From contig JAFIEK010000014.1 in NCBI GenBank assembly GCA_020832545.1, positions 1-64,000 on the forward strand: a stretch of 64,000 bases of DNA, written 5' to 3'. Positions 6,618 through 16,951 of this stretch are shown one piece after another; the stretch's first letter is position 1, and each line of letters opens with the position of its first letter. This DNA is from Pararhodobacter sp. (GTDB taxonomy: Bacteria > Pseudomonadota > Alphaproteobacteria > Rhodobacterales > Rhodobacteraceae). The notes under the pieces are model-generated. The model was not told the origin of the DNA. It was given only the letters and a program-made list of their open reading frames with translations, and searched no databases. The position numbers were made by a program, and so were the translations under genes.

Positions 6618-7991
6618 TCATGACCGGCCCGAAGAGTCGCGCCAGCGTTTCATGTAGCGCGACATCGCCTTGACCATCGTGGTCTTGCGTTGCTCAAAGC
6701 GGTGCTCGGCGGCTTCGCCGAGCAGGTAGTTTGCCTGCGCTTGAATCGCCGCAACCTCGCTGCGCAGGGCGTTGCGCTGCTCTTGCGTCAGGCGCTCAGG
6801 GCTGAGGCGATCCATCTGCTGACGGGTGCGGCGCATGCGTTGCAGCATTACGGCGGGCTTTTCAGCCTCGCGTTGCTCCTCGCGCAGTATGCGCATGACC
6901 TCGATCAGGTCGCGCAGCGCGCCGTCATCTTCTTCTGAGCAGCCGTCGAAAAAGCTGCGCAAGTCTTCCAGCAAGGCCGCGCTGGCGGGCGTTTCGCCGT
7001 CAAGCGGCGCGTCGTCGACATGCAGCTTTTCCTGTGCGAACCGGCGCAGCGCCAGCGAGGGCAGGTGTTTCGGCGCCGGCTGCTCGAACGGAAAGACACC
7101 GCCAAGCGCGCTGCCCAGTGTTGCGCGCGCCGCGATCATGGCAAAGCCGATGCTTTGCCAGACCGGACGAAGGCGGGGAGGAACTGGTGGCAACTGTTCA
7201 TTCAGCGCAACAAACAGCGGCTCGGCATCGGCGATCGCAGCGTAATGCCCGGGCTCGCCCTGTCGCTCAGACAGAAAGGCCTCGGCCAGCGTCAGCTCCG
7301 CCAGTTCACGTTCCAACTGCTCAGGCTCGGAGATCTGATAGGCCGACAGCACCCAGTCTCTCGGCAGTTTCAGGGTTTCCAACTGACGGCGCAGCTTTAG
7401 CCTGCGGTTGACCCAGCCATAGCGAAGTTTGGTTTCAGGCACCATCTGCAGCGCGGCCTCGATATAATCGATATCAGCGGCCGAGCAATCCGGCGGCAGA
7501 ACGGCAACCAGCACTTCGCTGTAGCAGGCGAAGTGCTGCGGGTCCTCTGCCAGTAAGCCGCGCATGGCGGCCAGACGGCGGTTGCCGTTCACCACCATGC
7601 CCTCGGCGGTGATCAAAAGCGGCTCGGTCTGCTGGCGTAAACGGCGCAGTTCCTGCTGGATCGGTCCGCGCTCATCGGCGGCGTGGGTCATCAGCAGGCG
7701 ATGCAGCAGCGCTTGGGTCCCGGCGCTGTCTGAGGTCTCGCGCAGGGTATCAAGATCGTCGCCGGATTGATGGGCATGTTCGTGCAACTCTGCAATCAGG
7801 CGACCGTTGTCAAAGCGGTATACGGGCAGGGAGGCGGGCACTTTCACCACCGGGACCCGGCGCATGCCGTCGGGCATGGGCACGAAGGCGTCTGGCTTGA
7901 CGTCCTTTGTGACACGGCTGAGCTGCTTGCTCCGGGCTTTGGCTGTCATCGGTTCGGTCATGATAGCGCTTTCGGTTCTGGCCTCTGTCAA
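6618..7991 (-). CDS. Orphan ParB-like nuclease/CTPase-fold protein
   Basis: A 457-residue protein. The ParB/sulfiredoxin-fold signature is at about 125-145, where Leu-Ile-Thr precedes Gly-Asn-Arg-Arg-Leu-Ala-Ala (136-142), the counterpart of GERR in ParB. It is followed by Ile-Glu-Ala-Ala-Leu-Gln near 177-182 and Arg-Tyr-Gly-Trp near 190. The C-terminal ~90 residues are charged and helical, probably coiled coil. There is no ParA partner and no central ParB HTH was recognised, so plasmid or chromosome partition is unlikely. Relatives with this domain act as nucleases, CTP switches or specificity subunits; the function here is unknown. The TTG start at 7991 is supported by a GGAGG seven bases upstream. 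ATG starts at 7961 and 7949 are alternatives. Confidence 0.7.
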   Translation of the reverse strand: MTEARTESAIMTEPMTAKARSKQLSRVTKDVKPDAFVPMPDGMRRVPVVKVPASLPVYRFDNGRLIAELHEHAHQSGDDLDTLRETSDSAGTQALLHRLLMTHAADERGPIQQELRRLRQQTEPLLITAEGMVVNGNRRLAAMRGLLAEDPQHFACYSEVLVAVLPPDCSAADIDYIEAALQMVPETKLRYGWVNRRLKLRRQLETLKLPRDWVLSAYQISEPEQLERELAELTLAEAFLSERQGEPGHYAAIADAEPLFVALNEQLPPVPPRLRPVWQSIGFAMIAARATLGSALGGVFPFEQPAPKHLPSLALRRFAQEKLHVDDAPLDGETPASAALLEDLRSFFDGCSEEDDGALRDLIEVMRILREEQREAEKPAVMLQRMRRTRQQMDRLSPERLTQEQRNALRSEVAAIQAQANYLLGEAAEHRFEQRKTTMVKAMSRYMKRWRDSSGRS

Positions 7992-8113
7992 ATCCGCACC
8001 TCCGGTTTGTGTTCACCTGAAGATAGGTATGGCGGGCCTTGCCCGCAACCGGGCCTTCCCTTCACGGGCAAACCGACGCACTCTTGGGGACCGACCACGG
8101 TAGGGGAAAACGC

Positions 8114-9274
8114 ATGGCCACCAACCCGGATGCCCTGTTGCGCGACATGATCACCTGGCGGCGCGACCTGCACGCGCATCCTGAATTCGGTTTTGACGAA
8201 CACCGCACCAGCGCCTTCGTCGCCGACAAGTTGCGCGCGTTCGGCCTTCAGGACGTGACAGAGGGTGTTGGCGGGACAGGGGTTGTGGGAACGCTCATAC
8301 GTGGGGCGGGCAACCGGGCGATTGCCTTGCGCGCCGATATGGATGCCCTGCGCATCACCGAAGACAGCCCGCAGGCATACCGCTCGCAGACGCCAGGGCT
8401 GATGCACGCCTGCGGCCATGATGGCCATATGGCCATGTTGCTGGGCGCGGCCCGGTTATTGGCGGAAGAAGGTGGGTTTGACGGCATTGTGCGCTTCATC
8501 TTCCAGCCTGCGGAAGAATGGGGGCGGGGCGCGCTTGCCATGCTGGATGACGGCTTGCTGGCGCGGTTCCCGTTCTCCGAAATCTACGGCATTCACAACG
8601 CGCCGGGCCTGCCTGCCGGTCAGTTTCAGGCCTGCGCCGGGCCAGTTATGTCGGCCGAGGACAATTTCGAGATTGTTCTGAGCGGTGCGGGCGGGCATGC
8701 CGCGCGACCGCATGAGAGCAACGAGGTTATGGTGGCGGCCTGCGCAACTGTTTTGAACCTGCAGGCCATTGTATCGCGACGGATGAACCCGAACGATATC
8801 GCGGTGATCTCGGTGACCGAACTGCTCACAGATGGCACACGCAATGTTCTGCCCGGGCAGGCGCGTATTCTTGGCGATGCCCGCAGTTTCCGCCCCGAGG
8901 TCAGCGACCGGATCGAATCAGAGCTGCGTCGCGTCGTCGCGGGGACCGCTCAAAGCTACAACCTGACCGCCGAGGTGGCCTATACGCGCGAATTCGTGCC
9001 GCTGGTGAACGACACGACGCTGACACAAGCGGCACTGGCAGCCGCAAGGATGGCGCTTGGGCCTGATGCCGTCACCATCGCTACCGAACCCGTGACCGCT
9101 TCTGAAGACTTCGCGCGCTTTCTGGCGCATGTGCCCGGCTGCTTTGGGTTCATCGGCAATGGCGAGCAATCTGCGCCGCTGCACAGCCCTCGCTATGATT
9201 TCAACGACGCGGCCCTGGACGCGGGGATGCGGGTTTTTGCAGCCATCGTGCGGCATCGGTTGGCACCGGGCTGA
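8114..9274 (+). CDS. M20-family amidohydrolase
   Basis: A 386-residue zinc peptidase-like amidohydrolase of the M20D group (hippurate hydrolase / IAA-amino acid hydrolase / N-acyl-amino acid deacylase type). Family landmarks are the N-terminal RRDLHAHPE, Arg-Ala-Asp-Met-Asp-Ala-Leu, His-Ala-Cys-Gly-His-Asp-Gly-His, Gln-Pro-Ala-Glu-Glu and the late Ser-Glu-Asp-Phe. The Cys and His clusters are metal ligands and Glu-Glu contains the general base. The start at 8114 follows TAGGGGAAA. The gene diverges from the ParB-like gene with 122 bases between them. The physiological substrate cannot be deduced. Confidence 0.85.
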   Translation: MATNPDALLRDMITWRRDLHAHPEFGFDEHRTSAFVADKLRAFGLQDVTEGVGGTGVVGTLIRGAGNRAIALRADMDALRITEDSPQAYRSQTPGLMHACGHDGHMAMLLGAARLLAEEGGFDGIVRFIFQPAEEWGRGALAMLDDGLLARFPFSEIYGIHNAPGLPAGQFQACAGPVMSAEDNFEIVLSGAGGHAARPHESNEVMVAACATVLNLQAIVSRRMNPNDIAVISVTELLTDGTRNVLPGQARILGDARSFRPEVSDRIESELRRVVAGTAQSYNLTAEVAYTREFVPLVNDTTLTQAALAAARMALGPDAVTIATEPVTASEDFARFLAHVPGCFGFIGNGEQSAPLHSPRYDFNDAALDAGMRVFAAIVRHRLAPG

Positions 9275-9295
9275 GCGGCCTCCGACCGACAACAG

Positions 9296-9319
9296 AAAAA
9301 AGGCCGGATCGCTCCGGCC
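9296..9319 (-). terminator. Intrinsic terminator after infB
   Basis: Read on the minus strand, a GGCCGGA/TCCGGCC stem with a 4-base loop is followed by six T residues, just downstream of the infB stop codon. It ends the rimP-nusA-ylxR-infB operon. Confidence 0.85.
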
Positions 9320-9343
9320 CTCCTGTCAATTCTGTTGCAGCGC

Positions 9344-11881
9344 TCAGGCCAGCTTGCGCTCGACGGTCTCGCGCTCGAAAATCTCGATGACATCGCCGGG
9401 GCGGATGTCCTCGTAGTTCTCAAACGCCATGCCGCATTCCTGACCCGAGATGACTTCCTTCACCTCGTCCTTGAAGCGCTTAAGCGTCTTCAGCGTGCCT
9501 TCGTGGACGACCACGTTGTCGCGCAGCAGGCGCACACCAGCCGAACGGCGGGCGACACCTTCGGTAACCAGACAGCCCGCGACCTTGCCGATGCCGGAAA
9601 CCTTAAAGACTTCCTTGATCGCGGCATAGCCGATGAACTTCTCGCGCACCTCGTCTTTCAGCAGGCCGGAAGCCGCTGACTTGATGTCGTCGATCAGGTC
9701 ATAGATGATCGAGTAATAGCGGATCTCGACACCCTTTTGCTGCGCGGCGTTACGCGCTGTGGCATTGGCACGGACGTTGAAGCCGATGATCGGTGCGCCC
9801 GAGGCTTCTGCCAGCCCGACATCCGAATCGGTGATCGCGCCAACGCCGTAATGCAGCACGCGCACCCGCACCTCGTCATTGCCGACTTTCTCCAGCGCCT
9901 GAACGATCGCCTCGGCAGAGCCCTGCACATCGGCTTTCACCAGCACCGCCAGTTCCGACACATCCTTGTCGGCCTTGGCGCGCGCCATCATCTGTTCCAG
10001 CGTCGTGGCGGCACCGGCGGCGGCGCGTTTGTCCTTGGCGGCCTGCTCACGGTAGGCAGCGATTTCGCGGGCCTGCGCTTCGGTTTCAACCACGTTCAGC
10101 ACATCGCCTGCTTCGGGCGTGCCGTTCAGGCCCAGCACCTCGACAGGCACCGACGGTGCCGCTTCGTCGACGCGTTCGCCCTGATCGTTGATCAGCGCGC
10201 GGACCTTGCCCCACTGCTCGCCGACGACAAAGATATCGCCCTTGCGCAAGGTGCCATGCTGAACCAGCACGGTGGCAACAGGGCCGCGGCCCACATCGAG
10301 CTTGGCTTCGATCACCGCACCCATGGCCGCGCGGCCCGGGTTGGCTTTCAGTTCCAGAATCTCGGCTTGCAGTGCGATGGCTTCCAGCAGCGTATCAAGG
10401 CCTTTGCCGGTGATGGCCGAAACCTCGACATCCTGCACGTCGCCTGACATCGCCTCGACCACAACCTCATGCTGCAACAGCTCGGTGCGGACGCGGTTGG
10501 CATCGGCCGAGGGCTTGTCGCATTTGTTGATCGCCACGATCATCGGCACTTTGGCGGCCTTGGCGTGGTTGATTGCCTCGATGGTCTGCGGCATGACCGA
10601 ATCATCGGCAGCGACCACCAGCACCACGATATCGGTAACCTGCGCACCGCGCGCACGCATCGAGGTGAACGCCGCGTGGCCCGGGGTATCGAGGAAGGTC
10701 AGCACAGCGCCCGAATCGGTGGTTACCTGATAGGCACCGATATGCTGGGTGATGCCCCCGGCTTCGCCCGAGACCACACTGGTCTTGCGGATCGCATCAA
10801 GAAGCGAGGTCTTGCCGTGGTCGACATGGCCCATGATCGTGATGATCGGCGGGCGCGAGTGCATGTCTTCAGACGCGTCCTCGATCTTGTCGATGACCTG
10901 CTCCACATCGGCATCGGACACGCGCAAGACCTTGTGGCCGAATTCTTCGATCACAAGCTCGGCGGTATCGGCATCGATGGGTTCATTCATGGCAACCATC
11001 ATGCCCATCTTCATCAGCGACTTGACGACATCGGCGGCGCGTTCAGCCATGCGGTTGGCCAGCTCCTGCACCACGATGGTTTCGGGCAGACGCACTTCGC
11101 GCACCTGCTTTTCAGACTTCTGGCCCAGACCCAGCGCCTTGGCGCGAGCCTTTTCCTGCTTGCGCTTCATCGCGGCCATACTGCGCGTGCGCCCACCCTC
11201 GCCCGCCAGCGCGGCGGAAAGGGTCAGTTTGCCGGAACGGCGGCCACCATCCTCGCGCGATTTGCGCGAATCACGCTCTTCGCGCTCGCGATCGGCCTTG
11301 CTGCGCATCGGCGGCGCAGAGGAGGGTTTGGCGGGTGAGCGTTCGGCAGCGCGTTCGCCAGCCGGGGCGCGCTCGGCCTTGGGTGCAGGGGTGGCGTCGG
11401 CTGCGGGCGCGGCGGATTCGGCGGCCTTTGCCTCGGCCTCGGAGGCCAGACGCTGAGCATCCTCTTCTTCGCGGGCCTTGCGGGCGGCCTCGCGCTCGCG
11501 TTCTTCGCGCTCGCGCTCCTCGATCTCGGCGCGGCGGCGCTCGCGCTCTTCCTCGCGCTGGCGTTCTTCCTCGGCGCGGGCGACGGCCTCATCGGCCTCG
11601 CGGGCTTTGGCAGCGCGCACAGCGGCAAGACGCCGGTCCATTTCGGAATCGGAAATTCCTGCCGGGCGGCGGGTTGGGCCAGCTCCGGGACCTTGTGGCT
11701 TGTTGGTGTTCGTGGCCCCCGAGCCTGAAGCGCCCGCACCCGGTTTGGGGACGACAACACGCTTTCGCTTGGTTTCGACAACGACAGCCTTGGTCCGCCC
11801 GTGACTGAAGCTCTGCTTCACCTGTCCGGGGGTCGAACCGCCACGCAGCCCAAGGGGTTTTTTACCGTCTGTATCGCTCAT
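9344..11881 (-). CDS. infB: Translation initiation factor IF-2
   Basis: An 845-residue IF-2. Residues 1-250 are the low-complexity N-terminal region typical of proteobacterial IF-2, including a very charged Glu/Arg helix at about 100-150. The IF2-N domain follows, then the GTPase with G1 at 351-358 (GHVDHGKT), the Asp-Thr-Pro-Gly-His G3 motif and Asn-Lys-Cys-Asp G4, and the C-terminal fMet-tRNA-binding beta barrels. It positions initiator tRNA on the 30S subunit. The start at 11881 overlaps the ylxR stop by four bases; upstream codons in the same frame lie inside ylxR and are not used. Last gene of the rimP operon. Confidence 0.97.
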   Translation of the reverse strand: MSDTDGKKPLGLRGGSTPGQVKQSFSHGRTKAVVVETKRKRVVVPKPGAGASGSGATNTNKPQGPGAGPTRRPAGISDSEMDRRLAAVRAAKAREADEAVARAEEERQREEERERRRAEIEEREREEREREAARKAREEEDAQRLASEAEAKAAESAAPAADATPAPKAERAPAGERAAERSPAKPSSAPPMRSKADREREERDSRKSREDGGRRSGKLTLSAALAGEGGRTRSMAAMKRKQEKARAKALGLGQKSEKQVREVRLPETIVVQELANRMAERAADVVKSLMKMGMMVAMNEPIDADTAELVIEEFGHKVLRVSDADVEQVIDKIEDASEDMHSRPPIITIMGHVDHGKTSLLDAIRKTSVVSGEAGGITQHIGAYQVTTDSGAVLTFLDTPGHAAFTSMRARGAQVTDIVVLVVAADDSVMPQTIEAINHAKAAKVPMIVAINKCDKPSADANRVRTELLQHEVVVEAMSGDVQDVEVSAITGKGLDTLLEAIALQAEILELKANPGRAAMGAVIEAKLDVGRGPVATVLVQHGTLRKGDIFVVGEQWGKVRALINDQGERVDEAAPSVPVEVLGLNGTPEAGDVLNVVETEAQAREIAAYREQAAKDKRAAAGAATTLEQMMARAKADKDVSELAVLVKADVQGSAEAIVQALEKVGNDEVRVRVLHYGVGAITDSDVGLAEASGAPIIGFNVRANATARNAAQQKGVEIRYYSIIYDLIDDIKSAASGLLKDEVREKFIGYAAIKEVFKVSGIGKVAGCLVTEGVARRSAGVRLLRDNVVVHEGTLKTLKRFKDEVKEVISGQECGMAFENYEDIRPGDVIEIFERETVERKLA

Positions 11882-12522
11882 GCGTCTTTCGTATCCTCTC
11901 CGGCGACCAATACGCCGATTTGCCCGCGCAACCGCGCGAGCTTTGCCGCTTCCTCTACTACACGCGAAGCCAGACCGCCAGCGGCAAGCGCGGCATGTAT
12001 CACATGTTCCCGTCCGAAAGCCAAACCCAATTCCTGCGCGCTCAGACATGTGACATGGCTGTCTGTCCCGTCAGGCGCGCGCAGCTTTGTCTTGCCCCTC
12101 GCTGATCCGTCATGCGCCTGTATCAGCACCCGCGCATCACCGCGCGCAAGCCAGTCACGCACCTTTTCATAGCCGCCCACCGCCTGGCCTGACTTGCGCC
12201 CCAGCGAGATCAGATCGATCACCCGCCGGGTCAGTAAATCATGCACCAGATCGCTCAGCCCGTCAGGCACCTGAACCGGCTGGCGCGCGGCACGCGCAAA
12301 CAGCTTGCGCTTGACCGCCTGATCCAGCGCGGCGCGGTCGGACGAGACCCAGATGCCCCGGCCCGGCAGTTTTGCTGCCAGATCAGGGACAACCGTTGCA
12401 TCCGGGCCAATCACGAACCGGATCAGCCCCTCGCGCGGCTGGCTTTCGCCGGTCACGATACAGCGCCGTTCCGGCGTGCTCGGGCCCTCTGGCGATTCTT
12501 TTTGCCTGCCACCGCGGGTCAT
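11878..12522 (-). CDS. YlxR-domain RNA-binding protein (DUF448, L7Ae-like C-terminus)
   Basis: A 214-residue protein between nusA and infB. Residues ~15-95 form the YlxR/DUF448 domain, with the hallmark Arg-Arg-Cys-Ile-Val-Thr-Gly and Gly-Arg-Gly-Ile-Trp-Val. The second half resembles the ribosomal L7Ae/L30e-type RNA-binding fold found in alphaproteobacterial versions. YlxR proteins have been linked to nucleoid association, RNase P modulation and translation-related RNA binding; the exact role in this lineage is open. It starts 11 bases after nusA ends and overlaps infB by four bases, consistent with translational coupling. Confidence 0.9.
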   Translation of the reverse strand: MTRGGRQKESPEGPSTPERRCIVTGESQPREGLIRFVIGPDATVVPDLAAKLPGRGIWVSSDRAALDQAVKRKLFARAARQPVQVPDGLSDLVHDLLTRRVIDLISLGRKSGQAVGGYEKVRDWLARGDARVLIQAHDGSARGKTKLRAPDGTDSHVTCLSAQELGLAFGREHVIHAALAAGGLASRVVEEAAKLARLRGQIGVLVAGEDTKDA

Positions 12523-12533
12523 GCTTGTCGTCC

Positions 12534-14150
12534 TTATGCCTTAACCTCGTCTTCGGCTTCATCCTCTGATTCGGCCGCGTCAGCTTCCAGTTCGGTCGGA
12601 TCGACCCAGCCCAGTTGCACACGTGCCGTCATGATCAGGCGCTGCGCTTCTTCCAGGCTGACTTCGAACGGTTCCAGCACGCCGTCATCCTTGACACGCT
12701 GGCCATTCACCGTGGTCCAGCCGCCTGCCAGTTCCCAGTCGGCGCAGGTGGCGAAGTCTTCGATCGTCTTCACGTCATCCTTGGCCAGCGCCTCAAGCAT
12801 TTGCGGCGTCAGACCCTCGAAATTGATCAGGCTGTCCTCAACTCCCAGTGCGCGGGCGCTTTCCAGTGCGGCGACGTTGTTCGCCTCCAGCCGGTCGCGG
12901 GCGCGGGCCTGCAATTCGCTGGCCGTGTCCTGGTCAAAGCCATCGATCGACAGCAGTTCGTCGATCTCCACATAGGCCACTTCCTGCAGATCGGAAAAGC
13001 CCTCTGCCACCAGAAGCTGGGCCATCATCTCATCGACATCCAGCTCGTCCATGAACAGCTTGGTGCGCTCGGCGAATTCGGCCTGACGGCGCGCGGCCTC
13101 GTCGCTTTCGGTCATGATGTCGATATCGAGGCCCGTCAGCTGGCTTGCCAGCCGCACGTTTTGGCCACGGCGGCCAATGGCCAACGAGAGCTGCTCATCG
13201 GGCACCACCACTTCGATGCGGCCCGCATCTTCGTCGATCACCACCTTGGACACTTCGGCGGGCTGCAATGCGTTCACCAGGAATGTCGCCTGATCCTCAT
13301 TCCACGGAATGATATCGATCTTCTCGCCCTGAAGCTCATTGACGACGGCCTGCACCCGGCTGCCGCGCATACCGACACAGGCACCCACCGGGTCGATCGA
13401 GCCGTCATAAGAGATCACGGCGATCTTGGCACGCGAGCCCGGGTCACGGGCCACGGCCTTGATCTCGATGATGCCATCATAGATTTCCGGCACTTCCATC
13501 TTGAACAGCTCGGCCATGAACTCGGGCGCGGTGCGCGACAGGAACACCTGCGGCCCGCGCGCTTCGCGGCGCACGTCCTTGATGAAACAGCGAATGCGGT
13601 CATTCGGGCGATAGCTTTCGCGGCCGATCTTCTCGTTGCGGCGCAGTATACCCTCGCCACGGCCGATATCGACGATGATGTTGCCATATTCCTCGCGGCG
13701 CACGACACCGTTGATGATGGTTCCGGCGCGATCCTTGAACTCGTCATACTGGCGGTCACGCTCGGCCTCGCGGACCTTTTGCAAGATCACCTGCTTGGCT
13801 GACTGCGCGGCGATCCGGCCCAGTTCCACGGGCGGCACCTCTTCGCGGATCTCGTCACCGATCTGCGGGTTGTCCAGATAGGGGCGGGCCTGCTCTACGG
13901 TGAGCTGTGCGTGGTGGTTCTCCATGTCCTCATCGGCCACCACAGAGCGCACGCGGGTGAAGCTGGCGCGCCCGGTCTTGCGGTCGATCAGGACGCGGAT
14001 GTCCATATCGGCGCCGTAACGCGACTTCGCTGCCCGTGCGAGGCTTTCCTCCATCGCCTGAACGACCAGTTCGGGGTCGATCAGCTTTTCACGCGCGACA
14101 GCCTCGGCGGTCTGCAAAAGCTCCAGCTGGTTTGCACTGGTGATGGCCAT
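12534..14150 (-). CDS. nusA: Transcription termination/antitermination protein NusA
   Basis: A 538-residue NusA. The order is the RNA polymerase-binding N-terminal domain (1-~125), S1 domain (~135-200), two KH domains (~200-345, with the [15 protein letters not shown] loop) and C-terminal acidic helix-hairpin-helix repeats ending in a strongly acidic tail. It binds paused polymerase and nascent RNA and modulates pausing, termination and antitermination. Its gene follows rimP by three bases. Because NusA itself affects hairpin-dependent termination, the terminator in the operon leader (14764-14787) is a possible autoregulatory site. Confidence 0.97.
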   Translation of the reverse strand: MAITSANQLELLQTAEAVAREKLIDPELVVQAMEESLARAAKSRYGADMDIRVLIDRKTGRASFTRVRSVVADEDMENHHAQLTVEQARPYLDNPQIGDEIREEVPPVELGRIAAQSAKQVILQKVREAERDRQYDEFKDRAGTIINGVVRREEYGNIIVDIGRGEGILRRNEKIGRESYRPNDRIRCFIKDVRREARGPQVFLSRTAPEFMAELFKMEVPEIYDGIIEIKAVARDPGSRAKIAVISYDGSIDPVGACVGMRGSRVQAVVNELQGEKIDIIPWNEDQATFLVNALQPAEVSKVVIDEDAGRIEVVVPDEQLSLAIGRRGQNVRLASQLTGLDIDIMTESDEAARRQAEFAERTKLFMDELDVDEMMAQLLVAEGFSDLQEVAYVEIDELLSIDGFDQDTASELQARARDRLEANNVAALESARALGVEDSLINFEGLTPQMLEALAKDDVKTIEDFATCADWELAGGWTTVNGQRVKDDGVLEPFEVSLEEAQRLIMTARVQLGWVDPTELEADAAESEDEAEDEVKA

Positions 14151-14153
14151 GTC

Positions 14154-14747
14154 TCACTCCTCCTCGGAAGCGGTGTCGGTTTCAATCTCGTCGAAATCGG
14201 CTTCGTTGATCACGCCCGCACTTTTGCGCGCGCGCAGGGTTTCGGCAATCAGATCGTCGGTCAGCACCAGCTTCGCATCCGACAGCCAGTCGAACTGCAA
14301 GCCGATGGTGCCTTCTTCGATCTCGATCAGTACCTCGTTGCCTTCCACCCCGGCAAGCATGCCCTTGAAGCGGCGGCGACCGTCGATAAGTTCGGTCGTT
14401 TCCAGCTTGGCCTCGTACCCGGACCACATCTCGAAATCCTTCAGCCGGGTCAGCGGCCGGTCAATACCGGGGCTGGACACCTCCAGCAGATAGGCATCCT
14501 CAAGCGGATCTTCGACATCCAGCGCGGCTGAAACCACGGTGGAAATCTCGCCGCAGTCATCCACCTCGATCCCGCCCTCGGGGCGGTCGGCCATGATCTG
14601 CAGGATGCGGGTCTTGCCGGACATCAGCCGCAGCCGCACCAGTTCGAACCCCATACCCTCGATCACCGGCTGCACGATTCCGGCGAGCCGCCGATCAATG
14701 GCTGTATGCGCGACGAGATCGCCGACAGGGCTGTCTGTCTCGCTCAT
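14154..14747 (-). CDS. rimP: Ribosome maturation factor RimP
   Basis: A 197-residue RimP with the two usual domains: an alpha/beta N-terminal domain (segment VDDCGEIS near residue 70, and the SSPGIDRPL signature near 105-113) and an Sm-like C-terminal barrel. The last ~30 residues are an acidic extension. RimP binds the 30S subunit and is needed for its maturation. The ATG at 14747 is chosen because GGAGG precedes it; the in-frame ATG six codons upstream has no such site. It is the first gene of the operon and sits just downstream of a leader terminator. Confidence 0.93.
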   Translation of the reverse strand: MSETDSPVGDLVAHTAIDRRLAGIVQPVIEGMGFELVRLRLMSGKTRILQIMADRPEGGIEVDDCGEISTVVSAALDVEDPLEDAYLLEVSSPGIDRPLTRLKDFEMWSGYEAKLETTELIDGRRRFKGMLAGVEGNEVLIEIEEGTIGLQFDWLSDAKLVLTDDLIAETLRARKSAGVINEADFDEIETDTASEEE

Positions 14748-14763
14748 TGCGGACCTCCAGAAC

Positions 14764-14787
14764 AAAAAAACGGGCCAAGCGGCCCGT
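14764..14787 (-). terminator. Intrinsic terminator in the rimP leader (candidate attenuator)
   Basis: On the minus strand ACGGGCC-GCTT-GGCCCGT is followed by seven T residues, six bases upstream of the rimP Shine-Dalgarno (14754-14758). No minus-strand gene ends here, since the neighbour is divergent. The terminator therefore lies between the predicted rimP promoter and rimP, and would act on the leader transcript. Confidence 0.75.
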
Positions 14788-14842
14788 GCGGATTTCCCGG
14801 TGGAGCTTCAGGTTTGGACCCTGAAACGCCGCTTTCATGCGC

Positions 14843-14871
14843 CATATAGGCCCGCCGGGTCGCAAATGCAA
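14843..14871 (-). promoter_or_regulatory. Predicted promoter of the rimP-nusA-infB operon
   Basis: On the minus strand TTGCAT (14871-14866), a 17-base spacer and TATATG (14848-14843) form a plausible housekeeping promoter. Transcription would begin near 14836. The leader then contains a TTCAGG/CCTGAA hairpin (14807-14825) followed by the terminator at 14764-14787. Confidence 0.5.
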
Positions 14872-14942
14872 GCGCAATGCGGGCCCGTCTTTCTTTTCCA
14901 CGTGATCAGCCTTAAGTTTGCAGGACACAAGACAGGAAGCCG

Positions 14943-15833
14943 ATGTCCGCCACTCTCAACCGCCGCCACTTTCTTGCCCTCTCAGCCGCTGCACTGATAC
15001 CCCTTTCCGGTTCTGCCCAGACGCCGCTGGGCACCGATATGGCTCCGATCTTTGTCTGGCGCGGCTCGGGGCGCACTTTCGGCGGGTTCTCGGCGATACA
15101 TCTTTATCCCAATGGATATGACTTTCTGGCGCTCAGCGACCGGGCCTTCCTCTATACCGGTCGGCTGCGGCGCGACCGCGATGAACGCATCACCGGGGTG
15201 CAAGTGCACAGCATCCACCAGTTGCGCCATGACGACGGCACCTTTCTGTCCGGCCCGCGTGGCGACAGCGAGGGCATCGCGCTGGCCCCGGATGGTACCA
15301 TCTACATATCGTTCGAGGGCGGGCGCCGAACCCGAGTTGCGGCCTATGAGACGCCTGATGCCCCAGCCCGGATCCTGCCCCGCCACCCTGATTTCCGCGA
15401 GATGCCCGGCAACGGCGCGCTGGAGGCGCTGGCGATTGACGCGCATGGACGCCTCTATACCCTGCCCGAGGAATCACCGACCAACAGCTTCCCGCTTTAC
15501 CGTTTTGAGGGCAATCGCTGGCACATCATCGGCCATGTCCCCAAACGTGACGGCTTCGCTCCGGTCGGCGCCGATTTTGGCCCCGATGGCAACCTCTACC
15601 TGCTGGAACGCCGCTTCCGCATTCCCAGCTTTGCCACCCGCATCAGCCGTCTGCGCCCTGACCGATGGAACCAACCCGAAACCCTGATCGAAACCGCGCC
15701 CGGGACACTTGATAACCACGAAGGTATCTCGATGACCATCAACCGCGACGGTCGGTTGCGTGCAACCATCATCTCAGATGACAACCGCTTCTTCCTGCAA
15801 CGCACCGAAATCGTCGAATTCCTGCTCGACTGA
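14943..15833 (+). CDS. Exported esterase-like (phytase-like) beta-propeller protein
   Basis: A 296-residue protein with a Tat-type signal (RRHFLAL near residues 7-13, then a hydrophobic stretch and Ser-Gly-Ser-Ala). The rest resembles the 'esterase-like activity of phytase' family (PF13449): repeated beta-propeller strands with Asp-Gly-Thr-Ile-Tyr-Ile, Gly-Ala-Asp-Phe-Gly-Pro-Asp-Gly-Asn-Leu-Tyr and a terminal Asn-His-Glu-Gly-Ile. It is probably periplasmic; the substrate is unknown. An AGGAAG site precedes the ATG. It diverges from rimP. Confidence 0.75.
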   Translation: MSATLNRRHFLALSAAALIPLSGSAQTPLGTDMAPIFVWRGSGRTFGGFSAIHLYPNGYDFLALSDRAFLYTGRLRRDRDERITGVQVHSIHQLRHDDGTFLSGPRGDSEGIALAPDGTIYISFEGGRRTRVAAYETPDAPARILPRHPDFREMPGNGALEALAIDAHGRLYTLPEESPTNSFPLYRFEGNRWHIIGHVPKRDGFAPVGADFGPDGNLYLLERRFRIPSFATRISRLRPDRWNQPETLIETAPGTLDNHEGISMTINRDGRLRATIISDDNRFFLQRTEIVEFLLD

Positions 15834-15909
15834 GCCATTTTCTGTCTGAAAATAACCTGGGGGAAGCGTGCGGAACGCACGGCAGGGGCAACACTTCGGG
15901 AACCCAAAA

Positions 15910-16878
15910 TCACCCCGTGCGCAGATGGTCCATGATGCGCACCAGTTCGGCGGCAATTCCGGGCTCTGACAGCGCATGCCCGGCCATCGGCACCATGCGC
16001 AACTCGCTGCCCGGCCAGCGCTGGTGTAACTCCCATGCGGTGGCGGGCGGGCAGATCATGTCATAGCGGCCCTGAACGATGTAGCCACGCACCCCCGTCA
16101 TCCGGTCCATACCGGCCAGCAGCGCGCCATCTTCACCCAGAAAGCATCCGTTGCTGAAATAATGGTTCTCCAGCCGGGCAAAGGCGCGCGCATAGTCCAC
16201 CGGCGTCTCATGACCAAAGCGGGTTTCAACCGTGGCCAGCGCATTCTCCCATTCGGTCCAGAGCCGGGCAAAGCGGCTTTCCTCCGCGAAAACCCCGCTG
16301 AACAGGCGTGCATGATATGCGGCGATCAGGTCCTGACGCTCGGCCATTGGGACAGGTTCGACCAGTCGGGCCCAGATTTCAGGGAAAAATCGCCCTGCAC
16401 CGCCGCCGTAGAACCACGCCAGTTCCGCCTGCGTGCCCAGAAAGACCCCGCGCAGCACCAGCGCGGCGGCACGTGCGGGATGAGCCTGCGCATAGGCCAG
16501 CGCCAGCGTCGCCCCCCAGCTGCCGCCAAACACGATCCAGCGATCAACTCTCAGAACTGTGCGTATCTTCTCGATATCGGCGATCAGATGTGGCGTGGTA
16601 TTGGCCTCAACGACGGCATGCGGACGCGAGCGCCCGCAGCCGCGCTGGTCGAACAGTACCACGCGGTATACTTTCGGATCGAAGAAGCGCCGCATCACCG
16701 GGCTGGCCCCGCCACCGGGTCCGCCGTGGAGCACGATGACCGGCAGGCCATCTGGGCGACCGCATTGCTCAACATACAACTGATGCCCGTCGCCGACATC
16801 AAGCATTCGGCGATCAAAGGGTTCGGTCGGCGGGTAAAGCGCCGCGGCTGCGTTGTTTTGCGCTGGGGACTTGTCCAT
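15910..16878 (-). CDS. pip: Prolyl iminopeptidase
   Basis: A 322-residue alpha/beta hydrolase of peptidase family S33. The oxyanion-hole motif HGGPG is at 51-55, the nucleophile Ser120 lies in GGSWG, and the C-terminal Gly-His-Ala carries the catalytic His. It removes N-terminal proline from peptides in the cytoplasm. The ATG at 16878 is used because upstream codons in the frame run into the divergent ubiG leader. The start codons of pip and ubiG are 73 bases apart, so they share a promoter region. Confidence 0.92.
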   Translation of the reverse strand: MDKSPAQNNAAAALYPPTEPFDRRMLDVGDGHQLYVEQCGRPDGLPVIVLHGGPGGGASPVMRRFFDPKVYRVVLFDQRGCGRSRPHAVVEANTTPHLIADIEKIRTVLRVDRWIVFGGSWGATLALAYAQAHPARAAALVLRGVFLGTQAELAWFYGGGAGRFFPEIWARLVEPVPMAERQDLIAAYHARLFSGVFAEESRFARLWTEWENALATVETRFGHETPVDYARAFARLENHYFSNGCFLGEDGALLAGMDRMTGVRGYIVQGRYDMICPPATAWELHQRWPGSELRMVPMAGHALSEPGIAAELVRIMDHLRTG

Positions 16879-16951
16879 ACTTCGATCTATATACCGGCAA
16901 AAGGCCCGGTTCCATGGGAACAGAGCAAAAACCGATAACCCGGAGCTACCG

